A stretch of 64,000 nt of DNA, from NCBI GenBank assembly GCA_039096225.1, contig JBBPEB010000030.1:620001-684000 (forward strand), read 5' to 3'. Under the pieces are notes generated by a model that did not search any database, was not told the origin of the DNA, and worked only from the letters and a program-made list of their open reading frames with translations. Of this stretch, positions 14,501-28,024 are shown in pieces (position 1 is the first letter of the stretch; every line of letters starts with the position of its first letter). The translations under genes and the position numbers were made by a program. Source of the DNA: Blastocystis sp. Blastoise. Taxonomy: Eukaryota; Sar; Bigyra; Opalinata; Blastocystidae.

Positions 14501-14768
14501 GAAAGATCAATGTAATGATAACAAAATACTGCCTACAGATTCTTCGATTGAATCAATACTGGAAACACATGCAATTCATTCTGTAAAGCGAAGTCAGTCT
14601 GAAATACAACTAGAATCAATTAATGAAACAATAGAGAATAAAGAACATAGTATAAAGCGAAACAAACTACAAACACCAAAATCTTCTACTATTATTAATA
14701 CCTCTAAAAATAAACAAATTAAAAAAAGTAATTCCAAATTAAATAGAGTAGTCATTGATGAGTTTTAA
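6184..14768 (+). CDS. FANCJ/BRIP1-type Fe-S DNA helicase with large low-complexity insertions
   Basis: XPD-family superfamily 2 helicase that unwinds 5'-3' in cross-link repair and G-quadruplex removal; nuclear. My 25-exon model gives 2016 residues. Exons: 6184-6282, 6330-6381, 6419-6596, 6677-6846, 6976-7018, 7151-7185, 7245-7382, 7571-8368, 8496-8611, 8794-8895, 9028-9177, 9233-9356, 9452-9664, 9840-10058, 10306-10400, 10546-10629, 10686-10762, 10821-11134, 11211-11349, 11445-11522, 11565-11690, 11905-12813, 12857-12922, 12959-13005, 13090-14768. Motif I is LLESPTGTGKT, Ia [11 protein letters not shown], and Fe-S cysteines lie in SRDKYC, QCKNC, GEC and VCPY. Motif II is VIDEAHN, then [34 protein letters not shown] and [23 protein letters not shown]. 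These last blocks favour FANCJ over RTEL1 or DDX11. Unusual: about 265 residues, including an MNNN repeat, split motif Ia from the Fe-S region, and about 850 disordered residues follow the core. Human BRIP1 has 1249 residues. Confidence 0.9.
7711..7899 (+). repeat. Coding microsatellite, Met-Asn-Asn-Asn repeat
   Basis: Fifteen or so near-perfect 12-bp units ATGAATAATAAT in frame inside the helicase exon 7571-8368, ending in an AAT run. The reverse strand is also open (Leu/Phe/Ile-rich), which is a repeat artefact. Confidence 0.9.
11701..11780. repeat. Intronic 10-bp minisatellite
   Basis: Eight perfect head-to-tail copies of TATATCTATT in the intron between helicase exons 11565-11690 and 11905-12813. 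Confidence 0.9.
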
Positions 14769-15696
14769 AAGACTATTTGTTTAAATATATTGAGTTTAGA
14801 ATATCTTAGTTTTTTGTTCTTCATTCATACTTTACTTATACACTTTAAAACACTTTTTATATTGTTAGTTTATATTAAACATATTAATGAATCTAGAAAC
14901 ACTTTTACTCAAAACTATATATATATATGTATTAAATCTAAGTATAAAACGAGACATTTTAAACATAGAAATTATTATAATGAATCATTTTAATTAGTCA
15001 TAAAAGTTAATATATAAAATTCTTTATATGCATAAAATATAATAAATTTTGTATACATGATACATAATATAGAAAAAGCATTTAAATGAATCAAATTAAT
15101 TTAAATAGAACTATTAGAAAGACTTACAAATAAAAATAATCATCATATATATATATATATATATATAGATGCTTAAATAAGCGAACTTAAATATTGAAAA
15201 CCTCGATTCTGATTTGTTTTTGATTTTAGTGTATAATAAAAAGCAATAAATGTTATAAATACATATTATTTAAGTATAGTAAACCCATAATCGAGAATAT
15301 CCTTGCAAAAGCGTAGTTGCTTTGATTATATAATAGTTTATCGATATTATAAATATCTAGATATTTGTGATAGCCTATAATGAGTTAGAAATGAAGACTT
15401 TGCAGGACAAATGAAGAATAGATATAAGATTTTCTTTTTATAAAGCATTGTGTTTCATCTAGTCTCCATGCTACTATTGTTTCTAATAATTTGAGGTAAT
15501 TAATGTTCTTTTATTAAGCACGTTTTTCTTTTGTAATGATCATGAGGCTCGATAAACTAGTTAGACTAGTGGTACCATAATCAATGATACAATTGGATCC
15601 ATAATAAAAAGCAAATACTATCAGGAAAATAATGTTGCTAACGAAAAACAAATAATAAAAATTTTCAAATTTTCTTTTTTGTTGTTTTCTTTATCC
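14769..15696. other. Intergenic
   Basis: About 930 bp between the helicase stop and the dihydrouridine synthase start, both on the + strand. AT-rich, no convincing gene or RNA. It contains one chance ATATCCTTG at about 15296 that is not next to coding sequence. Confidence 0.6.
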
Positions 15697-16490
15697 ATGT
15701 CATTTTTAAATAAGATCGGTATTTTAAAGTGTAATGCACTTACATGAATAATAAATATAGGTAATCCCAAGACAATTTTGGCACCTATGGTATAATTTCG
15801 TACTTTATAATTGTTATAATATAGGTTGATTGCTGCGACTTAGCATTTAGAATCTTAACGAGAAGACATGGATGTAATTTATGTTATACAGCTATGATGC
15901 ATTCACGACTTCTTATTGAAGATCCTGGCTATATGGATGAGAACTTTCAGACTTGTGAAGAGGACCATCCGTTAACTTGTCAGTTGAATGGAAATAACCC
16001 TGAGTACTTGCTAAAGGCTTCACAAAAATTAGAGCCATTCTGTGAGGCAATAGATCTTAATTTAGGTTGTCCTCAAGTATAGAAGATACTACTATAAATT
16101 ATTCTTTAAATAAATATTGAGTATTGTCTATAGGGTATAGCTAAAAGAGGATGCTATGGTGCTTATTTATTACCTAAATATGATATAATAGAACAAATTG
16201 TAAAGAGAATTGTTCCTAATATTCACATTGCATTTACTGCGAAGATACGATTATTATGTGATTTTAATGACACTATTCGTTTAGTAAAAATGCTGGAAAG
16301 AGAAGGTTGTCAATTAATTACAGTATATATATTATTTATAAAATATATTATATATATATATATTTAATGGTTGAATATTTTTTTTAATTATAATATATAA
16401 TGATTTATTATTTAATGATAATCTTCTTTACTATATTTCTCATTAAAGTATACAAAAACATTTTTAAAATATTATTATTATTATTATTAC

Positions 16491-16547
<57 letters not shown>

Positions 16548-17630
16548 GGTACATGGTCGTACTAAAGAGCAGAATAAAGATAAAATAGGATCCTGTGATT
16601 GGAATAAAATAAAAGCTGTTAAAGAATCTGTGAATATACCTGTATTTGCTAATGGAGGAATAGAGTGTTATGAAGATATACAAAGATGTATAGATTATAC
16701 GCATGTAGATGGTGTTATGATAGGAGAAGCGATACTAGAGAATCCAGCTATTTGTACAAATGGAAAAGATATTCACGGGAATCCTATTGGAGTGGTAGGT
16801 TTTGTTATTATTATAATTATTCTGTTTATATTTTTATTCTGTTTCTATTTTTATTATATTTATAATTTTATTATATTTATTATATTTATAAACTTACAAA
16901 CAACGTTAATACTAATATTATCCTAATAGTTATCTCTATATAGGATGATATAGTTAATGAGTATTTAGATTTAGCATCTGTATATCCTCCTCATCCATCA
17001 GAAATTCGAAATCATTTATTTAAAATATTATATAGAGCATTTCAATATTTCCCTGAGAAACGTAGTCAATTAGCATTAAATCCATTAAATACAGCAGAGT
17101 CACTTCTTCAAGTAAGAGATTTAGTTAAAGAATTAAGAGAAGCTATGAATAGTAGAGGAGATTCGTGGGTACTCACAGATTGTACTCAATGTGAAAACTC
17201 ATGGTATGTCTATATTCATTATCTATTTTTAGTTTTATTGATATATAGATTATTTATAACTATATTTTTTACGATATATACATATTTATAATTTTATGTA
17301 TAACACCATATTTATATATATATATATATATTCTATATAGGTATTTAAGACATAGAAATATAAATGGTCCTGAAACAGATCCTCGTCCTCGGAGTGTTTC
17401 CTCATCATCCTCAGATTGTATATAATAAAATAATATATAATAAAATAATATATAATATAATAAAATAATATATAATATAATAAAATAATATATAATATAA
17501 TAAAATAATAATATATAATAAAATAATATATAATATAATAATAAAATAATACAATAACATTCTATATATAGCTGATGTTCAATGTGGAAATTTATTTGGA
17601 TTTAATAACGATGATGATGATGACTTTTAA
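15697..17630 (+). CDS. tRNA-dihydrouridine synthase, Dus1 type
   Basis: FMN enzyme that reduces uridines in the tRNA D-loop (positions 16/17 for Dus1) with NADPH. Exons: 15697-15718, 15761-15789, 15825-16076, 16134-16322, 16549-16794, 16944-17203, 17341-17417, 17572-17630; 377 residues. It reads MSFLNKI-GNPKTILAPMV-DCC, so the start is fixed by a 22-nt first exon: an in-frame TGA lies just upstream of exon 2. Key motifs: APMVD near the N-terminus, RRHGCNLCYTAMMHSR, LNLGCPQGIAKRGCYGAYLL with the catalytic Cys in GCP, VHGRTKEQ, and the phosphate-binding IPVFANGGI and DGVMIGEAILENP. The C-terminus is a short Ser/Asp-rich tail (FNNDDDDDF). The stop lies only 145 bp from the convergent alpha-galactosidase stop. 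Confidence 0.93.
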
Positions 17631-17775
17631 ATGTAATAATTTAATTATAAACTAAAATTTATATATATATTTTTTTATTTGATTTTTTTTGTTCATTAAC
17701 ATTTTTTTTAATTAAAAAATAAAAAACAAAACACAATATAAATAAACTGAATCAATCTTAAAGATTAAATTTTGT

Positions 17776-18960
17776 TTACATAAGTTTAGGAGTGACTTTA
17801 AGAACAACAACAGAGTGTCTGTATACACTAGCAGTGAATTCCTTATCGAAAACACCTAAATCTTCATGTTTCCATAAATCACGGACATAAGCAGAAGTAT
17901 TTTCTCTCATACCACAATCAGTAAAGATAGCAGTGATATCATGAGATTCAAAAGCATCGTTTCTATTAAAGAGAATAACAGCATAAGAACCATCAATAAG
18001 AGGAACACTCCAAACTTCATAATTACCAGTAGGAATATCACCATTAACTTCTTTATTTCCTCCCTTATCAGACCAAACACGATGACCTTGAACACCAAGA
18101 GCATCTTGATTAATAGCAATAATTTCCTTATTCTTAAGAATTTCAAAAGTTTCTTCAGTAGCTTTAGTAAGATCACAACCAATAAGAAGAGGAGATTTCA
18201 TAAGAGCCCAAAGAGAAAAATGAGTAATATATTCTTCCTTCCACATACCACCATTACCAACTTCTAACATATCAGGATCATTCCAACCACCAGGACCAGC
18301 AGCTCTCCATAAAGGTTCATTTTGATCACAAATAGAAATCATACTACCCCAATTATCACTAATATCACCAGTAGTTCTCCAAGAATTACCAGTTAAACGA
18401 GCCCATTCAGCAGGTTTGTTTACACCCCATTCACACATAGAAAGAAGCATAGTTCTCTTAGCATTCTTGAAAGCATCAGCCATAATAGGATAACGATGTT
18501 CAGGAATAATCTTTTCATCATAACAGTTATCATACTTAAGGTAATCTACACCCCATTCAGCATAAGTATCAGCATCAACCTTTTCATAACCAAGAGAACC
18601 AGGTCTTCCAGCACAAGTATGAGTACCAGCATCAGAATAAAGACCAAATTTAAGACCCTTAGAGTGAACGTAATCTACAAGAGATTTCATACCAGAAGGG
18701 AAAGTCTTAGGATCTTCAATAATTTTATTAGTACCGTTTTCACGAGAAACTTGCCAACAATCATCAAGATTCATATATTCATAACCAAGTTCAAGAAGTC
18801 CTTTTTCAATCATAACATCAGCAGTATCACGAGCTAATTGTTCGTTAATATTACAACCAAACTTATTCCAAGTATTAAAACCCATTTGAGGCTTTAAACC
18901 AAGACCATTATCGAAAGCTAAAGCAACAGCTATAAAGCAAATTAAATAACTAAATCTCAT
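17776..18960 (-). CDS. Secreted GH27 alpha-galactosidase, intronless
   Basis: Hydrolyses terminal alpha-1,6 (or alpha-1,3) galactosyl residues from galacto-oligosaccharides, galactomannans or glycoconjugates. 394 residues from the ATG at 18960; an in-frame ATG at 18978 would add six residues. The chosen start puts MRFSYLICFIAVALA as a clean signal peptide. Catalytic features: nucleophile Asp144 in YLKYDNC and acid/base Asp199 in WRTTGDISDNW. Family signatures also present are GFNTWNKFGC, MNLDDCW, FGLYSDAGTHTC, GPGGWNDPDMLEVG and KSPLLIGCDL. It ends with the usual beta-domain (EVWSVPLIDGSYAVILFNR). It is the only gene here without introns, although most neighbours have seven or more, and its codons look less A/T-biased. 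That could mean horizontal acquisition, retroposition or high expression. Confidence 0.96.
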   Translation of the reverse strand: MRFSYLICFIAVALAFDNGLGLKPQMGFNTWNKFGCNINEQLARDTADVMIEKGLLELGYEYMNLDDCWQVSRENGTNKIIEDPKTFPSGMKSLVDYVHSKGLKFGLYSDAGTHTCAGRPGSLGYEKVDADTYAEWGVDYLKYDNCYDEKIIPEHRYPIMADAFKNAKRTMLLSMCEWGVNKPAEWARLTGNSWRTTGDISDNWGSMISICDQNEPLWRAAGPGGWNDPDMLEVGNGGMWKEEYITHFSLWALMKSPLLIGCDLTKATEETFEILKNKEIIAINQDALGVQGHRVWSDKGGNKEVNGDIPTGNYEVWSVPLIDGSYAVILFNRNDAFESHDITAIFTDCGMRENTSAYVRDLWKHEDLGVFDKEFTASVYRHSVVVLKVTPKLM

Positions 18961-19804
18961 TGTTACAAAAATAAACAATAAAAAGAATTATGTCAAAAAT
19001 AGCATTCCAAAAATTTGGTAAAAATCTCCCAAAATGAGATTAAAATGAGATCAAACTTATAGTAACGCTGACTCTGTCATCTATTATCTAGCCAATTATT
19101 AATTGTGTTTCTAACATGCTAAATACGAAGATTCATGGAGAACTATGAAAAAACGCACGATAAGATTAATTAATCACGGTTAAGAAAGAGCATGACCAAG
19201 AGACTGACGTTGTTTTGAAGAATTCTGTTGTAGTTCTTCTTATTCTTGATTATTTATTGATATAGAGGCGTTTTTCATCAATAATCACAATTGCCTTTTT
19301 TTTATTTGATGTGTGTCATCAAGAATCAAAGGAGAGATCCCTAAATATAGAAACAGAAAAATCTATTGGATACAATTCTTTAGATGGTTTCCACTTTTTC
19401 TTTTTATGAGAGTCATTTCTTGTTCCAAGGAGAAAATGTCATGCATTGCTTAGTTTTGTTAGAAAATGCATTATTAGGAATACTAGGAGTGAGAAAAACA
19501 ACTAATTCGTGTTTGCGATACTGCTTTTATCATTATAGTGAAAAATGTTGTCATTAATGATGATTACAGTTTTTTTCTTCATCAAAACTTATCTAAAGAG
19601 TAGTTTATTAAATAAATAAATAGGTCATCAAGTTATTTATGGTATAAAAGCTTTATAGACACAAATGTCAACGAATACGGACAAGAACTAAGCACAAATA
19701 GACATGTACATCATAAAAAGGAGAAAAGTAAACAAAAAAAAAGTGATGTAATAAATAGGTTTTTTTTGGTAAATAAAAATCAAAATAAAAAAGTAAATCT
19801 ATTC
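18961..19804. other. Intergenic
   Basis: About 840 bp upstream of the alpha-galactosidase and downstream of the MRS2 gene, both on the minus strand. Mixed composition, no coding or RNA signal recognised. Confidence 0.6.
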
Positions 19805-22168
19805 TTATTTCTTAGGGAAATATCTGGATATATTGGATGTGATATCATATTTACTAATATAGCCTTGTTTATCTGCTTTCACTATAGTTAATAAATTATG
19901 AACTTCTTCGGCAGTTAATTCACGTTGAATAATATCTTCTGTTATATGTATAAATTCATTTGCTGTGACTTTTTCAGTTGCATATATACTATTATTATCC
20001 ATCCATTCTAAATAGCTTAACTATAGAATAAAAATAATTAATTATTTTAGTATATATAAATATATATATTAGTTTTCTATATACTTCAATGTTATTTACA
20101 TCTTTAAATATATTTTGAACAAATTTCATATCAATATCAAATTTAGAATTTCTCTTTGAAGAGAAATTTACTTTAAATATTGTTATATAATAAATAGACA
20201 ATGCTGTCATACCACTAGAATAGAATGAATTATATTGTTATATAAATCAAATATTATATATATATAGGTATATATAAATATATATATATATATATATACA
20301 TTGCTCCAGAAACAAACCAAAAAGCATAAGGAGACGCTTCAAATCCTATTTATATATATATATTTTTATTATTATTATTTTATCATTATTTGTTAAATCA
20401 ATATATATATATATATACCATTAATAAGATTCATACCAAAAACAGCACCAAATAATGATCCAGTTGATAATGCTAACTATATATATAATAATAATAATAA
20501 TATTGATTTCTATTATTGTTATATAAATAAAATAAATGAATACAATTTATATATATGTATACTTGTGCTATAGATAATTTAAGGTTTACAGAAAGTAGTT
20601 TATTTCGTTTATTATCAAGATTAATCGTTGCCATGTCCTGGGTATTCACTACATTCTGTAAATGAGATCGTGTCTCATTAGATATATCTATAAACTATAT
20701 ATATATATATAGAAATAAGAATATAATATAGTTTCTATTAAATAGAATAGTTTATATATATAATAAATCTTCAAATAAATTAATATATATATATTTATAC
20801 TTTTCTATAATAACTTTCTAATAATAATTCTACCGGTAAATGCATATCATGTGGCGGCAAATGACCCGTTTTCTCTTTTTCCGTTAATAATAACTCTAAC
20901 ATATCTTCATCATTATCTAGCATCTCCTAATATATATAAGGATATATAAATATTCATTGAATATATATATATATAAGGATATATACATATTCATTGAATA
21001 TATAGATAAGGATATATAAACATTCATATAGAATAATAATATTTATATAGAATAATATAACAATAAAATATATTTTAATTTACTATTTTTATAATTGATA
21101 ATATATATATAATTATGAATATATATACTTGAATGCATCTAGCAATTTCTGAAGATAACGTATCTAACTGACTTAAACGGCTTCGAACAGAATGAAGATC
21201 ATGATAATATTCCTATAATATAATACCATTAGGATATATTGAACAAAAACAAATATCATATATATATATATATATAAAGAAATATTTAAGAATATTCAAA
21301 AGAATCAACAACAGTATCTGCTTCAACTACAAGTTGGTCAGCCATTACTTTATAAGAATCCAAACGACTTTCAAATGTTGAAGAAGCAATTACTAGTAAT
21401 CCTTCTAAAGAAGATAATTCAAAAGGAAACGTATTCCCATATCTAAAAGGAAATAATAAATTTTAAAAATAGTGTTGAAGAATTATAATTTAGTTATATA
21501 CATATAAATTCTAAAAAATATTTCAAAAAAAACAATAACATCTAGAACATATCAAAAATATATTTATATACCTTTCATTCTCTTCTTTATAATAATCTAA
21601 TATTTTGTCAGTTACTTTTTTTGTAATAGAAGAACCAACCTAAATAAACAATTCATTATTCTTATGATTTATATAATTAAAAAATACATCAAAAAAAAGC
21701 ATCGAATTACTAGTTATAATAGCTCTTAAAGTATCTAGTTGAACTAGAATCGCTTTTTTACGTGGTAGTATACAAGGCGCTGTACTTGAAGAAGATGGAT
21801 GTATAGCTAAAATATCACGAACATGTAAATCATAGTCTTTCATTAATGATGGAATTGTTATTGTCTTATTAATATGTTCACCATTAGGAAAGAAACTATT
21901 AGCATAATATATTCTATTCAAGATATATACGCAACAACTTTAAAAGAAGCATTATCTTTTTTTACATCTGATCCTTTTGTCTTAGGGTTTTCAAAGATAT
22001 CAGGAAGTGAGCTCATAGACTATTTTGATAAAATAAAGTGAGAAATAAAAGAAAGTTACATACTCGAATTACATGAGGTTCCGAAATAAATGTTCTTAAT
22101 GCTGTTTTCTTCAATAGAATGCATGAGCATATTAATGGAGTTTTCAGAAATTTGTTAAGAACATTCAT
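19805..22168 (-). CDS. MRS2-type mitochondrial Mg2+ channel
   Basis: CorA/MRS2 family channel importing Mg2+ across the mitochondrial inner membrane. Exons 5' to 3': 22168-22064, 22019-21931, 21895-21688, 21639-21572, 21442-21313, 21212-21129, 20926-20801, 20694-20563, 20476-20419, 20345-20300, 20214-20085, 20020-19805; 463 residues (human MRS2 has 443). The N-terminus is basic and Ser/Thr-rich without acids (MNVLNKFLKTPLICS...LLKKTALRTF), like a mitochondrial presequence. Domain markers are PRKKAILVQLDTLRAIITS, VEADTV near the coiled coil, the DNDEDML acidic stretch, NLDNKRNKLLSVNLKLSIAQ before TM1, and TM1 LALSTGSLFGAVFGMNLING with the diagnostic GMN pore motif. TM2 is FWFVSGAMIGMTALSIYYITIF. 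A C-terminal EF-hand-like segment (ADKQGYISKYDI) is extra. One donor (about 21310-21313, GTTGTT) is weak. Confidence 0.92.
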
Positions 22169-22276
22169 AACCTTGAAAAAGCTAATAAAAACAAATTATG
22201 TTTCATGGAAATAAATATGTTTTTATTAAAATTATTTATAAAGTCAAAATGTCAATTCTATTATTAGAGTGGAAGA

Positions 22277-22438
22277 GGTTGTTGTCGGGATAATTTATGT
22301 TCAGCATAGTATGGCGAAAAAATTCATGCTCAGCATAGTATGGCCGATAAGCTACCCGCCTATTGGCCTAGTCTACTATGCATACTCTAAAGAAAACACC
22401 TTCTACTATGCTGAGTGTGAATTACGCCGGTTGTTGTC
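22277..22438. mobile_element. MITE-like insertion with 10-bp target duplication
   Basis: A 142-bp non-coding insert (22287-22428) flanked by perfect 10-bp direct repeats GGTTGTTGTC (22277-22286 and 22429-22438). Its two ends are inverted repeats: over the first 25 bases, 19 match, including an 11-base block TCAGCATAGTA, and they begin exactly at the direct repeats. A second internal copy of CAGCATAGTATGG lies at 22331-22343. The insert is clearly richer in G/C than its surroundings. Short size, TIRs and a 10-bp target duplication fit a non-autonomous Mutator-type (MULE) element; it has no coding capacity. Confidence 0.75.
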
Positions 22439-22656
22439 ACAATAGTTATTATAGATGAATTAGAACGAAACATCCAGTATATGAAACATGAAGATAGACA
22501 TGAAGAGTGAAAGAATAGTCATAAAAAAAAACTAATAGAAAACGGTATAAACCATATATATATATTGATGAACACAAAGAAAACTTTTATATATTTCATT
22601 TATAAAGATTATAAATGATATTAAATACAAAAGAAATCTTATATATATATATATAA

Positions 22657-22694
<38 letters not shown>

Positions 22695-23024
22695 ATTATA
22701 TAAACAAAAAAATATATATAAGATTTGTGAACTAATAATATAATAACAACAACATAAAACAATAGATATAATTATATAGATATATAAAGTTCATATATAT
22801 ACGTATATATACAAGTAATAAAAAGAAATAGACATTCTTACATAAAAGTAATTTATCAAAAGTTCTTAGAAAAATGAAAAAGAAAAAAATATATACTATA
22901 ATAATCCATAAGGGAATATATATATATATAATATTAAAAAAGTGATTAAAAATGAAAATATATATGTATAAAAATAAAAATATTTTTTTCAAATAATTAA
23001 AAATGAGAATATAGATATATAATG

Positions 23025-23056
<32 letters not shown>

Positions 23057-23471
23057 AAGAGGACTAGAAAATGAATTTAAAAAAAAGAGAAGAGAATGAA
23101 AAGTAGATCCATAGAAGAAAACAATTATAAATAAACTATATACGTATAGATATATATAAATGAAATATAAATGGAAGAGAAAAAACATAAAAGCGGGTAT
23201 ATATAAACATATATGAATATATATGCATATATATAATATTTATATATATATAAAAAAAAAGCATATTAAGAAAAAATGAAGTGAATATTACAATATTAAA
23301 AAATAAATAAATAATTTAGAATTCTAATATCTACTTTATAATAGAAAGCGAATGAATAGAAAAATTCATTAATTATACAAAAAAAAAGCAATACATATAA
23401 TTAGTTTTTAAAAATCAAGCATACTATATAAATAAATATATATATTACATAGATATAAATCAATAATATTA
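22439..23471. other. Intergenic, very AT-rich
   Basis: About 1 kb of (TA)n and A-rich sequence on the promoter side of the MRS2 gene (after the MITE) and the 3' side of the kinase. Long reading frames on the minus strand are all Tyr/Ile/Phe repeats. No gene supported. Confidence 0.6.
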
Positions 23472-25546
<2,075 letters not shown>

Positions 25547-26332
25547 AATTCCTTGTAAACTATAACTGTTCTAAGAAAACTATATGCAGATTTAAAATGA
25601 AAGATCAATTCTAAAACTCATGACACTTATTCAGTATGAGAGTATTCTTTGTAACCATGTCTTTAAAACGGATTTCCCACAGATTATTCGAGATTAATCG
25701 TGATTATTGCTGTTTCTTTTTTGAACCATTCTTCTTTTCAGAATAATCCTTTTTTCCTACGGTTATTTTCAGAATATCCGGGTTCTCTTTATGATTATCT
25801 ATAAATATTTTGTAGGTTTAAATTCAAATGGCAGTTTTATTTTTCCCAGTCAACCAACGTATTTTATCTCGAAAATAATGTTATTAATAGTTTTTTTATA
25901 TTCTTACTATCCTTCATTATCTATTGTTGAATAAAGTATGTTTACTTTGAAAAATGAACCATTCCTAATGAGAATTAATTATACACATTCCTCTAATCGA
26001 ATGAATATGACATTCTAATCAATTTATCTTTTTTTTATGTTATTCTTCGTTATTAATATGAATGTTGTTGCATTGAAATACTGATATATATATGTATCCG
26101 ATTAAAAATCAAAAATTAGATATTTAGATGAGTCTAATTTGAAGAAAATTGTTTATAGATAATAAATAGGTGTTGAGTAATGTTTTGTTATGAAATTAAG
26201 GAAGGAAATTTATTGCAGATTCTCATAGTAAATAAAACAAAACATGAATAAATAAGAAATAATGCATATAAATAAATATTAAATGCATATAATAAATATT
26301 ATTCTAGAATGAATAATAAAAAAATAAAATGT
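25547..26332. other. Intergenic
   Basis: About 790 bp holding the kinase promoter and the 3' flank of the aldo/keto reductase gene. A partial copy of the recurrent GC palindrome (TTTCCT-AC-GGTTAT) lies at 25754-25767. No gene or RNA recognised. Confidence 0.55.
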
Positions 26333-28024
26333 TTATAAGCATCTGTTTTTATCATTCCAAAGATCAGGGTTTCCATTAAGGAATACCTTCATAGGTTCAG
26401 ATATACTATTTGCTTGAGAAATAGATTCAGGAGAAAGTTTAATATTAACAGCTTCAATATTAGAGATAATTTGTTCAGGTCTAGAAACACCAAAAATCAT
26501 ATTATCTACATATCCTTGAGAAAGAACATAACTAAGAGATAATTGAGGTAAAGTAATATTTAATTGTTGAGACATAGTCTTTAATTTAGAAAGAGTCTAT
26601 AATGATGTATTATAGATTTTTTATATTGAGAATTTATTGAAAATATATATATAAATAATAATATAATATATAATATATAAATAATATATATATATATATA
26701 AATAATATAATCTATAATAATAATATAATCTATAATAATAATAAAATCTATAATAATAATATAATCTATATACATCCCATAATAAGGGTTCATTTCCTTC
26801 AGAACCATGTCGAGACATACTGGAAGATTTACAATTAAAATATCTATAATAAAACAATAAATAAATTATGTAATAAAAATAGAAACAAAAAAAAAACTAA
26901 ACTTATATACTATAGTAATAGAACAATAAATATTAAAAACATTTATATATATATATATATTGGATACCTGCTACGAGATAAACCATCAGGACATTGTTCA
27001 GTAGTTGTATATTTACCGGTAAGAAGACCTTGAGATAAAGGAGAATAAGCAAGAACATTCATGCTATGCGAATGACAGAAAGGAACAATATCATCTTCTA
27101 TGCATCTATTAAGAAGAGAATAAGGAAGTTGATTTGATACAATAGGAATACCTAAATCAAGAGTCTCCGTCATCTGTTGAACACCAAAGTTAGAAATACC
27201 AATAGCGCGAATCTTTCCTTCATCTACTAATTCTTGAAGTACAGGAATATATATAGAAGGCTTTATAGAAGGATTATACCAATGAATCTATAGAATATAT
27301 TTATATATTGTTAATAAAATGTATTCATTATGGTATACTACAATAGAATAGCAAAATATATTATTAATAACAAAATAGTTTGAAGAAAAAAAGAATTACT
27401 TGCATAAGATCAAGATAACTAGTTTGTAAATTATCTAAAGTATTTTGCACAGTTTGACGTAACTTTGTAGGTTCTAAACAATCACCTACAGCCTTAGAAG
27501 CAAGAACATATTCTTCACGAGTACGACCTGATTTAGAAAGAGCAGCACCAAGAGCCTTTTCAGAAACTATAAATTATATTTTATTTATTGTATTCTACTG
27601 AATTATTGAATAAGAAGAATAAAGTATTATTAAATATATATATATAAACATATTTATTTTAAATTAAAAAATAACAAAAATAACAAAATAAAATGAATTA
27701 CATACCACCATTACCATAACCTTCAGCAGTATCAAAGAAATTTATACCACCTATACGATTTTATATTAAGTTTACAAATGAATAACTTTAATAATATACA
27801 ATCGAAAGCTGTTTTAACGATTTGAGCTTCGACTTCAGGAGTCTATAATTTGAAATAAAGATAATCAGTACTTATAAAATACGTTTTTCTTATAGAAGAA
27901 AGTATCACCGAATTGCCAGGTACCTAAGGCAAGTTTAGAAACCTAAACCAATAAAGTTGGAAATAACTGTGAAAATAAATACTTCAAGATCACCAATTTT
28001 GTTATGAGGAATTGTAACAGACAT
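26333..28024 (-). CDS. Aldo/keto reductase
   Basis: NADPH-dependent oxidoreductase of the AKR superfamily; the substrate cannot be told from sequence. Exons: 28024-27983, 27942-27883, 27842-27800, 27750-27706, 27566-27400, 27287-26968, 26843-26774, 26596-26333; 336 residues. It begins MSVTIPHNKIGDLE, then VSKLALGTWQFGD. The catalytic tetrad is present: Asp and Tyr in NFFDTAEGYGNG, Lys in VLASKAVG, and His in the DLMQ-IHWYNP strand. Further AKR blocks are GKIRAIGISNFG, NQLPYSLLNR and AYSPLSQGLLTGKY, with cofactor-binding MIFGVSRPEQI near the end. This resembles the AKR groups that include plant and microbial perakine/pyridoxal-type reductases. It is divergent from the flavin oxidoreductase at 29489, with a 1.46-kb gap. 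Confidence 0.93.

Noticed and set aside
15296-15304. ATATCCTTG as another U12 donor
   Set aside because: It lies in intergenic DNA with no adjacent coding exon.
22532-23188. Cluster of membrane-like minus-strand ORFs (Tyr/Ile/Phe-rich)
   Set aside because: They are readings of (TA)n-rich intergenic sequence with no conserved residues or splice-compatible continuation.
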